The notes under the pieces were generated by a model, which searched no databases, was not told the origin of the DNA, and saw only the letters and a list, made by a program, of their open reading frames with translations. The translations under genes were made by a program, and so were the position numbers. A stretch of 64,000 bases of DNA from positions 18,325,023-18,389,022 of the forward strand of contig CM066914.1 in assembly GCA_033964015.1 (NCBI GenBank). Direction: 5' to 3'. This DNA comes from Scolanthus callimorphus (Eukaryota > Cnidaria > Anthozoa > Actiniaria > Edwardsiidae). Of this stretch, positions 25,265 through 38,600 are shown in pieces; the stretch's first letter is position 1; each line of letters begins with the position of its first letter.

Positions 25265-25463
25265 AGCAGGCGTTGGTTGGCTGTTTTAAGGTCGTTTTAT
25301 GAGACGAGAATCCCGATGCGGGCGCCATCTTGGACGGTTCAAAATTCGGTCTGGGGCGAGTGACAAAACGAGGGGGTGGGGGTGGGGGGGCAACTGAACT
25401 CCTGGCCGAATCATCGAGATTCTCGTCATAAAACGACCTAAAAACCGCCAACCAACGCCTGCT
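25265..25463. mobile_element. Fold-back element with ~45-bp inverted ends
   Basis: AGCAGGCGTTGGTTGGC and GGTCGTTTTATGAGACGAGA on the left return inverted as TCTCGTCATAAAACGACC and GCCAACCAACGCCTGCT on the right. The centre is a G-rich loop (gggggtgggggtgggg). No transposase. Confidence 0.8.
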
Positions 25464-25469
25464 AGCAGG

Positions 25470-26605
25470 CGCAGTGTCTAAGAGGAATAAATAAAAGACA
25501 CGGATGCGATTGTTTTGGTTTCCATCACACTGGTAACTGCGCGCGCACTCTCGTTCCCATAACCTCGCAGTTTCTGACCCTTTACTAGACTCTGGTCAAC
25601 CTCGTTCCCAGGGTCTTCTGGGTAATCTTCAAGATGGCGGGTCACTCGGAAGAAGATCCTGGCAAAGGCCGTGGCCTTTCCACAGGGAGACCGCCTAAGA
25701 AAAACAGTTAAAATCCGATATGGCGGGCGAACAGCCAGGAAGAGGACGCAATTCATTAACACAAGTCATTAAGATAAATTCTAGCCCGATTTCCGCCCTC
25801 TCCCTTCCCGCCTGAACAAGGGTTCCCAGGGAACAATGGAAAATAGTCCCAGATTCTCGGACCGAAAGTTCGTCTGCCCCAAGAGCCTCCAAGCAACTGC
25901 CAAAACCGAGGAGTCTGGGAAGATTGCTTATTATTTTGTCAAATTTGTGTTTTGTGTTAGAGTAGCTACTTTATGTATCTTAAAACGCTGACCATGTTGG
26001 TCATCCAATTTTCGCACGGCAAACTAGAGATGATTTTGGTTTGTATATGGGAATTTTCACTTCTTTTGCAATGTTCTCGAAAAAATGAAATTCTGTATAA
26101 AGGCCCTTTTCGCTTGGCGGGTCTTATTCGTGTACGTGGAACAATTCCGCACACTTGAAGTTTTGTTTGACCTTGGCCGCCATGTTATAGAAGATACCTG
26201 TTATACCCGTCTTACACCTCTCCCAAAGACAAACACCTCTCCTTAGGGACCTCCCTAAAACCAGAATGAGAGTTGATTGTATAACGGCAACGTATGAAAT
26301 GGTGCGGTGTTTGTAAATAGAAAATGCATCAAGATCAAGGTAATTCTCCGTGACACGGAAGCCCTAATAATCTCGGGTAAATTTAATCAGTCCCCAAGCC
26401 AGCTGGGCCAACACACAGCTTATTTATGCGCCTATGTGTAATGTAAGTAATTTGAATTGTTGAATTAGGTCGGCGAAAGCTGACGAAATAAAACACTGTG
26501 AAAACACTCACTTCCTATTTGATGAAGCCATTTGAGAGCTTCTTCCCTGAAGGGCATTCGATTGGGACCTGCCGCTCTGCAGAGTTCTCTGTCCATCTGT
26601 AGCGC
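25470..26605. other. Upstream region of the secreted-protein gene
   Basis: No coding signal. At 26469-26490 GTCGGC-GAAA-GCTGAC-GAAA repeats the stem II plus GAAA layout of the motif at 9710 but without an intact CTGANGA, so it is probably a decayed retroelement tail, about 120 bases upstream of the next gene's ATG. Confidence 0.35.
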
Positions 26606-26609
26606 GATC

Positions 26610-26874
26610 ATGGAAAACGACAGGATCTTTCTGTTTGCCATCATCGCACAGGTTGTGATTCTTGTTCAGTCTTGTCCGCCTTCCAGTCCACCGCCATGTT
26701 CATGGCAGACGTGCCGGCCCGAATGGAGGAACGATTGGAGTCCGTCTAACGTGCCGCAGGGTCGGTGCGTCCAACAGTCGCGAAATGCTCATCACATATA
26801 CTCAACTCACCATGGAAGCGGGAGCTGCCCTGGACCCCAGCACTGTTCTCCTCAATCACAAAGGAAACAATTGT
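26610..26874 (+). CDS. Exon 1: signal peptide and TSP1-like module 1
   Basis: MENDRIFLFAIIAQVVILVQ is a clear signal peptide. A cysteine-rich module with W-R-N-D-W follows, spaced like TSP1. Ends TTGT|GTAAGT, phase 1. The chosen ATG is the one directly before the hydrophobic core. Confidence 0.8.
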
Positions 26875-29800
26875 GTAAGTTTGAAACACCCTGATTCATA
26901 GAGATCACCCGCGCGCGATGGTCACAAATTCAGGGGAACACAGGACCTGTTCGTCAGAATACCTGTTACTCAACCCCATTTAGCTGCTGATGGCAAAATT
27001 GCAAGCACACCTCTTTCTTGGGAATTTGTACCCGTTATTTGTGGCGAATAGTCACCGAGACGAAGTTGAGGTGACTATTCGACGATATTTACGGAACCTA
27101 AGGCAACTAATTGTTTTAGTATAATTACTCAAGCGGCTTTTAAAATTAAATTTTCGACAAAAAATCGCGTTTAGGGATATTTTTTTAGTTCTCGTAATAA
27201 GGTGCGCGCGCGATACCCAATGCTTTCAATGTTATATTTAAGAAATAGAACACATTTTTCCATGTACCATAGCCTGATGGTAGCACGCGTGAAAGGTTGG
27301 GAGAACAACAAAGGCTGTGGGAACACGAGCCCCTCTAGGGGCTATATTCACCTAAATATGGCGAACGTCTCGACTAATCAGCGCGCGGAATCGCTTGGCT
27401 AATTATATTAAAATGTTTTATCTTCCTGCTGGTCAATTTTGCGATATACCTTCTTTCTCCTGGCTAAAAAGAACAAAATAAATAAAAGCAAGGTAAATAT
27501 TTCCCAGTAGCTAAGAAAAGACCTTAAAAATTGCCAAATACGCAACTTAGACGGATTTTTTAAAAGGGAATCTCGTGGTTTGTGGGTGTTTATACGTCGG
27601 AGCGCGAGCGCCATCTTGGACAATGAAAATGGCTCCAGGGACTCTTCACACGTCCCTGGCTCAACTAAAGTTTACATACCATGCGCAACCTCACAAACCG
27701 CATAACACTCTCTCTTTTTGTATGGTTTGAGTGTATTTTCAACAAGTTAGCTCTTGGACCTCTTGATACGTTACTGAAAGTTTAATAAGCTAACATAGCT
27801 AATGCCTAGCTAGACATAAGGGGGAACTTCTAAGCAATTATTGGATGAGGTTTTTGTGATTTACAGAATAAACAATGTCGAGACAGGTGGAATCAGGCGA
27901 GGCCGTGAGGCCGAGCCTGATTCCACTTGGAGAGACAATTGTTTATTCTGGAAATCACAAAAACCGAATTCAATAATTGTTTTATTATACATTGATTCAG
28001 TAAAAATACTTTTTTTTTTCTGTCAAGCACTTTCTTTTACACAAGCGCCTTGTTAGATAGGAAAAACATTCAAGTGCTCTAGTCCCATTATGCATTGCGC
28101 GCGTAGGATCAAGAATCAGCTAGCTGATTCTTGGAGACCATCAAAGTGCGTGATTCCCAAAGTAAAGCGCGCGCATTTAGCCAATCAGAATGGAGATAGT
28201 GAATACAATGTATAATAATATTAAAAACCACCAGTATTTAGCTTGATATTGCTCCTTTAGTTTGAGTGATATTGGCCCTTTAAACTCTTCTGGATGACAA
28301 AAGGGAACACATTTCTAAGCCAGAGGCTACACTTTAAAACTCTTAGGGAATTAAATAAGTCCAAGTAAGAGTTTTACTTTTATCGTTTCGGCCAAATCGG
28401 CAAGATTAAAGTAAAAAAACACGTGCAATTATCCCACGAGAAATAATTGATAAATTAAATAGAGTATCAACTATTTCTATGTATTCCGTTTCTAAAGAAA
28501 AAATATCACGAAGCGGCATAAATAACGGGAAAAAATCAAAACTAATCAACCAAGAACACGCAACACATCGCCAATATTTGCTTGCAAGCACAGTTGTGCA
28601 AACACAACCTCCTAATTCAACAAAATAGAGATGACACTTCTAGAAACTTCTCAGGCGTGTTAAGGCCTGACTTGGGGCTTATACGCGGGCAGAAAATAGT
28701 ATTGCAAATATCTCTAATACGAAAATAGCTACAGCAATGAAACTTTGCATCAATGTTAATTCTAGTACTAGCAAAATTTTGACAGTTTATGTTTCCATGA
28801 CAACCAATTTAAAGGGAAGTGCGCCATATTTGTCCTTTTTTGGGACATAACTTAAAATGGGGAACAGAAAACCTCATCCTATTATGAAAATACGATGGAA
28901 TTTTCCTTTACTGCATCGATTCTTTCAATATATCGCCTTTTAAGGCAGTCCACCTTGAATATTAGCGGAGATAGGAGAAAAACTTTGTTGCTAGGGCAAC
29001 AGTTCTTACGATCACGTGACCCTGGACACGATTAATTAACAATTATTCCTCGAGTCCAAATGGGCTCTGAGTCAATAGCCCATGAGGCCGAAGGTCGAAT
29101 GGGCTATTGACTCAGAGGCCATGAGGGCGAGAGGAATAATTGTTTTAGTCATATCATCACACCTAGTAGGTCAATTTGTATTGCCCAAAAAATGCTTTTG
29201 TTCTGCTCACTTGCCATTTTCTGGCTTTCAAATCCGACACTTTTCGCTACTAGTAGGCTATAACTTATAGCCTACTAGTAGCTCAACCAATCAGAACGCA
29301 GCATTGATAATAGACCACTAGTGTGATTTGACTAAAAGGCGTTATCAACTGCAGATTTCATGAAGATTACGAATTTAATTAAAATTGTAATTTATAAGTA
29401 TATTTCAGCCTTTGGGCTGCAATTCTTATGGAAAATAAACTATCTATCGAATTTAGGGTCAAAAAGTAGGAAAATTGGCGGTAATTTTTCCCCGTTTTTG
29501 ATAAAGTAAATTTAAACGGTACTTACAGATACTCTAAAATTGTGTCTCCATAGCAACTAAATGCATGGAACAGTTAAGGTCGGGGGACGTGCTACTCATA
29601 CCAAGTTCCATCTCGGTAGCTATTTTGCTAATGTAGTTATTTGCAAAAACTGCTATTTGCCTTAAGAATCCGCGTATAAGCCCCATCTCCTTTCAAATCA
29701 GGCCTTAACACACCTGAGTTGTTGAAGTAACATATTTTTTGTTGAGTTATCGGAAATAAAATTGGTCGCACAAATCACAGTATTTGTTCAATTGCTTTTG

Positions 29801-32558
29801 CGAAAACAGGCGAACTTTTTTTTTATCGTACTCAAGCGAGGATCTAAATGGGCGGTACAGTGAGCCCGTAAAACCTTCGTAAATTTTCACCGTTGGTCGT
29901 GTTGAAAAGGGGAATTTTTTAAAGCGTTAGTCGTGAAAAAAGGAAAAACTAGCCGTGAGTCTTAACACTTTTTCATTCATACATTTTTCTAGCATTATTA
30001 GCAATTATGGGATGAGTTTTTTTGTGATATCCGGAATAACAATGTCGAGAAAAGTGGAATCAGGCGAGGCCGTCCAGATATCACAAAAAACGAATTCAAT
30101 AATTGTTGGGCAGTAAAAAAATACTTTCGCGATGAACAAAGTTATTTTTCTCTCAAGCAATTTCAAGCAATGTCTTTTACACAGAAGCGCATTTATTAAT
30201 TAGAAGCCATTCAAGTGCTCTAGACCCATGATTCATTGCGCGCGTAGAATCAAGAATCAGCAAACTGATTCACGTGATTCCCAAAGTAAAGCACGCGCTC
30301 TTAGCCAATCAGAATCGAGAGTACAATGTATAATAATATCGAATTTCTGATTCACAGGCTCGTGCAGAAACGCCCACTACTGCCCTCTCAGTCAATGGAG
30401 TGGATGGTCAGGGGGGGTTTCACCTGGAACATGTGGCAGACAATCTAGAAAGAGGGATTTCCAAGATCACATCAGGTACACCAAGAGTCTACCAATAGGA
30501 GCTTTCCTCTGCCATTAGATACTGCTAAGAATATAGCTAAACGTTATTTCTTACTATTGACAATGAAATGAAACACAAATTTGTGCGAACAAAGTTGAAT
30601 TTTGCTAGCTCTTTTCAAGTCAATACCACAAAAATTGACGGCTAACAACAACACAGGATGACAGGATGAATCGCGATCCACTGTAAAACTTTGTCGCCAC
30701 AAAGTAACGAACTATTTTCTGATGGGTATTTTATGATGAAAGAGAAAAAGATGCCGCTATTTTTTCAGGTACTTGGTGCAGTCAAATTGTAATGGCGTCA
30801 AAAGTTCCTGTGGCAGCAGTCAGTACGACTACCGAACATGGTGTAAGTAGCATATGCATGGGCCTATGCCGACAGTAACCCAAACGCAAAGAGAAGTTAG
30901 AAAAAGTACATTGTTTGTCGCGTTGCAGGCCTTGTGCAAACTCGAAATACACAGTGCTTGTCGAGTTGCAGGCCTTGTACAAGCTCGAAACACACTGCTT
31001 TCGACTGCTTGTCGAGTTACAGGCCGTGTGCAAACACGAAATACATTGCTTGTCGAGTTACAGGCCTTGTGCAAACTCGAAATACATTGCCTGTCGAGTT
31101 GCAGGCCTTGTGCAAACTCGAAATACATTGCTTGTCGAGTTACAGGCCTTGTGCAAACTCAAAATACACTGCTTGTCGAGTTTCAGGCCTTGTGCAAACA
31201 AACTCGAAATACATTGCTTGTTGAGTTACAGGCCTTGTGCAAACTCGACATACATTACTTGTCGAGTTTCAGGCCTTGTGCAAACTCGAAATACATTGCT
31301 TGTCGAGTTGCAGGCATTGTGCAAAATTGTAAAAAGGGCGCGAACGCAACTTTGCACGCAATGTTACTAGTGTATCAGGTTCTCGCTATGCAAGCTTGGT
31401 AACCTCCTCCTGCACATCGAAAAGTGAGGTATTATTTGTATCAAGACGCTTCACGGATTCATATCTTCCTGTAACATAGCCTGCGTAGTAAGAGTTCCCG
31501 ATTGTGGAGTTTTCAGGTCGAGAGACTCGGCTAAAACCGCTCATCGAATTACTCGCCGCTTTCTTCTCTGTTTCTCTGGGCTTCATTCCCTTAAAACACA
31601 AGGGAACGCTTGCAACTACGCAGGCTACCTTCTAGGCAGCTGTAGCAGCATCGAATTCCACTTTTTGCGCGTGCTGTAAAGGATATTGTACGCTGCATTG
31701 TTATATCATGGATTTTCTACGATCCATGGTTACATGTATTGTTCTTGTTCAATGTTATTTTATAGTCTTACCTCAGTCTACGAGTACCAGCCGTTCTTAG
31801 CGGGTTCCCTGTGGTAGAATGTGAGCCGGATGTCCGGGCGGGATGGCTGGGTCTAGCTTTAGTGTGACGTCACATCTCCTACCTTATCACAGGAATCCCG
31901 CCCAAAACGCCACTAGTTCCTTGCTTTCTGAGCGGGTTCCCTGTGGTAGGGAAGCCCACCCAGAACATTAGAGGTCTTCTGTCTTACCTTAATGATTCTT
32001 TTTCTGACTAGGTGCTTGTCGATACGCGTCTTGTACGCTGCAGAGCTGGACCGCCTGGACAGATCTCTCCTCCCCTGTCAGTCATGACCACTGCGCCTCT
32101 CAAGAGCGTAGGCGGCGGTACACGTTACAATGGATGTATGTAGAGAGGCGCGACAACTGTAACGGTGTCAACCCGCAGTCCTGTCCTGCAGAGCTGGTGG
32201 AGACAAGAGAGAAGGGTATGTTTAAGAGCCCGTGTCAGCCACTCCTTTGTTATTGTTTTAGTTTTAATTACGTGTAGAAATCTCTTAATAAACATTTAAA
32301 AACAAAGTATCAGAAGTGCTTAACCAAATTCAATCGAGAACATTGCTCTATATTCTCTAAATCAGCCGATGGCAATAGATGCTTTCTCCGACTTGGTATG
32401 TGGCTATGCTGTCAAATGGCTCGCTGAAACACAGGCTTAAGCTGGTCACTGAAAAGACTTGTACACAAGAGACGTAACGGCATAAAGGCATTTTAGTATA
32501 CTCAAGCGATTCCGCGCGCTGATTGGTCGAGACGTTCGGAATATTTTGCTAATATAAT

Positions 32559-32594
<36 letters not shown>

Positions 32595-32595
32595 C

Positions 32596-32626
<31 letters not shown>

Positions 32627-35600
32627 ATGGGCTATTGACTCAGAGTCCATGAGGGCGAGAGGAATAATTGTTTTAGTCAAATCACACTAGTAGGTCAAAT
32701 TGTATTGCCAAAAAATGTTTTTGTTCTGGTCATTTGCCATTTTCTGGCTTTCCAATCCGACACTTTTCGCTACTAGTAGGCTATAACTTATAGCCTACTA
32801 GTAGCTCAACCAATCAGAACGCAGCATTGACAATAGACCACTAGTGTGATTTGACTAATATAATATATAATATCGCCGATATTTACGTCGCCTTCGGCGA
32901 CTAATTGTTAAATGTCACAACACGGCAAAAGTGCGGGAAAATAACAGCAATGTTCAGAATTTTGAAGAAGTATGTTAACATTGCTTTCATTCTACAGTAC
33001 TGTGTCCTATTAAAGTACATTTTCGCTTTCGAGTGGGAGAATTTGGTCGCGTGACTCCGTGCTTTTGTTACGTCACTAGTACCAACCAGACTTTGTTTAC
33101 CTTGGCGATATCATATAGCCCACGTCGCAGCCGCAACGTAACCCTGTATATAAAGTCCTTCTGCTAAAGAGGAGATAATGCTATATATATACTATATCAA
33201 CTACTAATGCAGCCCTCATTACTGTTTATCACATATTATATAACGCATTTTTATCCTTCAGTAATAACGTGTCCGCGTCTCCCCGCCATACCACATGGAG
33301 GCTGGAACCGAGATGACTGCACCAACAGTCCACAAATCTGTAAATCAGTTTGCCGGGTTACGTGTGATATAAGAAACGGCTTCCAAGTAGAAGGACCGGA
33401 CATCCGCACCTGTAGTGCTACCGGCCAGTGGACTACACCATGGAATACGTACTGTAAAGGTAGAACCAAGCGGCTTATAAGCAATAAACGATAGGTATTC
33501 AGTGGCGGATCCAGGATTTCTTTCAGAGGAGGATTGCAGCACGCAGCACTAAGTTGACTGGTTATGATCCGTACTACTAATCTATCACTCTCCTGGGGGG
33601 GGGGGGGGGGGGGAGGGGGGTTGCAACCCCCACAACCCCTCCCCTAGATCCGCCCTTGGTACTTGGTCATGAAAAGTACCCATTGATAGCGCTATGGGAA
33701 ATCCGAACCGTTCCCATTCTTCCACCATGGGAAATTCAGCTTTTCCAATGGATGGGTTACTACAGAAATTCTCTATGATTTCTGGCGAGGAAGATGAGAT
33801 TTGTGTTTTCGGCTGCACTCCTGTGTTTTCCACGCTAGTCCAGAAGGACAATTTTACTAAAAAAAAACTGGCGGCAAAAAAAAAAAAAACTGGGCAAAAA
33901 CACTTCCCTTAGAAGACAATAACTTTGGTCCCGTCTTTTAGCCATCAGATTCTTTAACATCACTTGTCTTCTTTTCCTTGAGCACAGATGTCCGTCCACC
34001 TACGCTGACATGCCCAAATAGCCTTGTCTTGAGTAACGATCCAGGCAAGGCTACAGCCAGAGTAACTCTCCCCTCCCCTGTCACATCTGATAACAGCGGC
34101 GAGGCCCCCACCGTGACATCTAACGTCGGCACGTCCGTTAAGGATTTCGGCATCAGTCGCACCCCTCACTCGGTCAGGTATACAGCGAGAGACAAAACGG
34201 GGAACGAGGCCGCCTGTAACTTCCACATCACCGTCCAAGGTAGGAAATACATTAAATGTAAATATTTAGATCAGCGCAGGTAGCTTAAAGCGTCAGCAAA
34301 TGTAAAAAAAATTCTTAAAATCATAATTCATTGCTCAACAGCATTTCATACTCCATACTTTTTGTATAGAGTAGGTACCAATGCATGAGTAGAATTCCCA
34401 CGACCAAATTGAAAACCCAAGGCAATCCTATTAACTGAAACTAAGATTCCCCAAAAAATCCCGTCCGAATTACAGTCAAGGGGGGGGGGGGGGAGGGCAG
34501 TCAACAAAAATTCCATGCCAAGATAGAAAAAAAAATACCAGTTTAGGTTATTGTAGCACCCAAAATCCCAGGCGAAAGTTTCGACCTCCAAAAATTCAAA
34601 TTTCAAACATTTCATGCCACCAAAAAACCTTCGCACCTCCGCGACACATGTCCGTGACACGTCCGGAGTGCGTTACCACGATTCTCTCGTCCAACATGCT
34701 CATCCTCGTCAACCATTCCCGCAACGCTCATGGCGAAGTTATTCCTTTTTCTAGATCGAGAGCGCCCAAAAGTAACCAAATGTCCATCAGACATTTCAGT
34801 ATCAACAGAAAAAGACCAAGTCAGAGTAACGTGGGACTTCCCAACCTTCGTGGATAACTTTGACCAGTTTCCAAGCATTGTTAGCAACAGAAATCCGGGA
34901 TTCATGTTCGCTTGGGGACGTAGCCTTGTGACGTACACCGCATATGATAGAGCCAGGAACAACGCCACGTGCGAATTCTTCGTCGTTGTCGGCCGTAAGT
35001 AGAGTTAGCGCACTTGGCGCAAAGCGGTTAGCGAAACGCGGTTAGCGCACTCGAGGGTCGATAGCTCGCACAGCTGGTACATGGTCATTGTGGTAGGTTA
35101 GTAGAATTAATCGACGTGCCGCGACAAGGCAGTTGATCAATGTGCTCGGTTAGGGGTGATGTGATAAGGTTGGTTGAGGGTCGATGTGCCCGGTTAGAGC
35201 AGTTGATACAGGGGTAATGTGCCCTGTCACACAGCAGTGAGTGTCGGTGTATCGGTCAAGGTAGTTGGTCGATGTCCCCGGCAAGTACAGTTAGCACAGG
35301 GTACAGTTGCCCCGTTAGCGCAGTGGAAGAGTCGAAAGAGATTGGATGCGCCCGGTCAAGGCAGTGATGCGCCCGCTGAAGGCAGTTAGTTGCGGGTAGA
35401 TGTACCCGATTAGTGGGAAGAAAGTCGATGTGCACGGTTGGTGCAGTTTTGTGTGCTGTGTGGAAGGTAGTAGTTTGTCACGGCTGTAACGAGTTGACGT
35501 CAATTGCATTCGAGCGTCTATAACCTAATACGCACACTCATAATAGGACATTTGCACTAACTGGGTCACGTGACCCCAACTAACTCTTAACGAGATGTTT

Positions 35601-38600
35601 TGTCAAAATCAATTCCAGAAATACAAAGAACCAATTGATATTAGTCGAAAACTCAAGTTTCAGCTTAAAATCTCTAAGTTTGAGCAAATGGCAGCGAGTT
35701 GAATTTTCAAGATTTCATTCAGAATGCATGGGATTAGGGTCACGTGAACCAGTTAGTGCAAATGGCCTATTGTTTGTCACTCATATGGTAACCTTATACC
35801 GAGCCTTATCACATGTGTTGCTTGTTTGTTCTCCCAATAGCTGTCAAATGCCCACTGTTCGATCCTCCTCAATTCGGAGTGCGTGCTTGTAACAGAAACA
35901 CCCAGGCGTCTAATGGTGTGACGTATGAGATGTTGTGTAATATTCAATGCAAGGATGGGTACGCGTTTGCAGAGGAGACTTCAAATGTTTACCTTTGTCC
36001 CTCAGACGGGACGTGGCACCACATGTTACATGGTTCCCTCAGAAAGTGAATAGCCCTACAAGGAGACCTTGGCCGGACTGTGCACGTAAGACATACTATT
36101 GATACGGTTAACCCCCCGCCCTAGTATTTCATTTGATAACAATGGTCCTTGTAACAGTAATCTCGCTCTGCTTGTTATTCAAAAAGTGAATAGATTTATT
36201 TGCCGGACTGTCAACGTAAGACATACTATTGATGCGGGCAATACACAGCCCTCGTATTTAATTTGATAATGGGCCTCCTCACAGTTATCTCTGCTATCCA
36301 GATTCGGGTTTCCTTTTCACGCCGACATTATTTTAGAAATCCTGTTTTTTTTCTCCTCAAGCGAAAACAAATGTGGCGTCTACCGCAAAGGAGTTCACGT
36401 TCTACACTGGAACTTGTACCGGCAATGCGGAAGCAGAAAAAAAGGCTTTGGATCAGATTCGTAAAAACTTCTTGACGGCGATCATGACCAGTCCCATCAC
36501 TAATATGATGCTGTGTCAAACTAGTGCCGGCATGGACTGTGTAGTGGAAAACGTCAACGTCTATTGTGGCTCAAGGTGAGTATCTGTAGGGGAGAGGGGA
36601 GGGGGTTTCTGTAGAGAGGGGAGAGTAGAGTTTCAGCAGAAACTTAAATGGTATCTCGTAAGATTATCGTAATGTTTTCCAGATCTAAACGTAACGGTGC
36701 CATTCAAGAGAGAACCATCAAGTTTGAATTTGTAATGAAAGACATGAAACAAAGCGGCGACAAAACTAAAGAAGCCGCAAAGCTGGAGAAAATGAAGAAG
36801 GTGGGAGTTATAAATCTTATTTACCGGCAGTGGAGGTCCGGATCGTGAAATACGAAATACCGAGGTCTCAAAAATATTGACCGAGTTCGAAGGGCGATCA
36901 GAAACAGCATAAACCTCTACAAAAATTAGCGCGCGCGTCACTGAATATAGGGCGCGCGTGACTCATCCGAAAGCGCGGCCCGCTCGCGAGCCAATCAGAA
37001 CGCGCGATTTTGTGGATCTTGGATCAAGATCAAGATGAAGAATCCTAGAAGTCTAGAAGTGAAATCCACAAAATCCAAGGAGTTTAGATTGTAATTTAGA
37101 TTGGAAGAATGCATATTGTCGACATATTGGCGTCGTAGGAGTTATTTTGTTTGTAATTCGGACACGTTGTCGGTATGCTGCACGTAAGAAATAGATGTTT
37201 CCGTCTGCGTTATGGCATGTGTTCTGATGTGAATATGATATGAATAGGTGCGAGCAGTCTATTCTGTGTTGTTCTCATGTAATGTTATCTTTCACAGGAC
37301 ATGTTGGAAGTGGAGGACTGGATTAGGAAGAACTTCCCATCCAGTGCAAACATGCCTTCCCTTCAGATAACGGCTAAGAGCACCACGCCGTTCTGTCCGG
37401 CAAACAAAGTGCTAAGAATGCCTAAAAACGCCCCCGCTGATTTTGCGAACGGTTTGTGTGGTGAGTGAAACGGGGTTGAAAGGTAGACGGGACCACTATG
37501 CAAGTTGTGAGCCACATTTACCCCCGGGGGGGGAGGACTCCCATATTTTTTGGTCGGGGATGAGTCGTCGGACATTTTCAGTTTCACCCCTAAAAGATAC
37601 CAAACATGGCGTGGCTCAAATAATTTTATACCCTAAAAGATACCCTAAAAGATATGAGGCCGTGTGTGTCAAGTAGGCGCGAAGGAGACAGGTAACAGGT
37701 AAAAGATGCCCATCTAGAAATGTCCGTGTTTGACTAAAATCTGCCTTTAATGTTGTCTATTTTATCGTCTTCTAATCGAGTTAAATCTCTCTTTCTTACT
37801 CGGCTTTAAGGACCACCATCATGAGGCAAAACAATTTGGACACATATTTCGGCCCTAAAAGATACCAATCTCCCTAATTTTATTGAAGATTAAGATCACC
37901 CCTAAAAGAGACCAAGGCCCTGTGATTTTAACCCCTAAAAGTTACAACGATCATCCCCCATCCCCCCGGCATTTACCCCGGTCCAAATGTCAGAAATATG
38001 TCCTCAAGGAGGTTTAGAGATCGACGCTGACTCGACATGATCTGTCGTGCTATCGTTGAAACACATGCTATTTATCTCGGCAAGAAGATATCTGGATGTT
38101 TAGAGCAACTCATGCCGCGCTAACGACGAGTTACATTGTATTGTGTATTTGTTTCTGCACGACGCCGACTCGACGTTTAGACCGGGCCTTGAAGGCCTAC
38201 TCTGGACCTTATCTCGCGCGAGTTTAAGCGATATGAGGCGAGATAAGGGGAAAATGGGTCCAATTGAAAGGCGAGATAAAGCAGCGAGATAAGAAAAAAT
38301 TGTGACAATTAGGGGCCTAGCCTATTCTGGGACCTTATCTCGCCTTATCTCGCCTTATCTCGCCTTTCAATTGGACCATTTTCCCTTATCTCGCCTTATC
38401 TCGCCTTTCAATTGGACCATTTCCCCCTTATCTCGCCTTATCTCGCCTTTCAATTGGACCATTTCCCCTTATCTCGCCTTATCTCGCCTTTCAATTGGAC
38501 CATTTTCCCCTTATCTCGCCTTATCTCGCCTTTCAATTGGACCATTTTCCCCTTATCTCGCCTTTCAATTGGACCATTTCCCCCTTATCTCGCCTTATCT

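Noticed and set aside
30854..31402. ORF of 182 residues with C/R/L/E-rich repeats
   Set aside because: It is the 41-bp minisatellite read in one frame; two other frames are equally open and no signal or domain exists.
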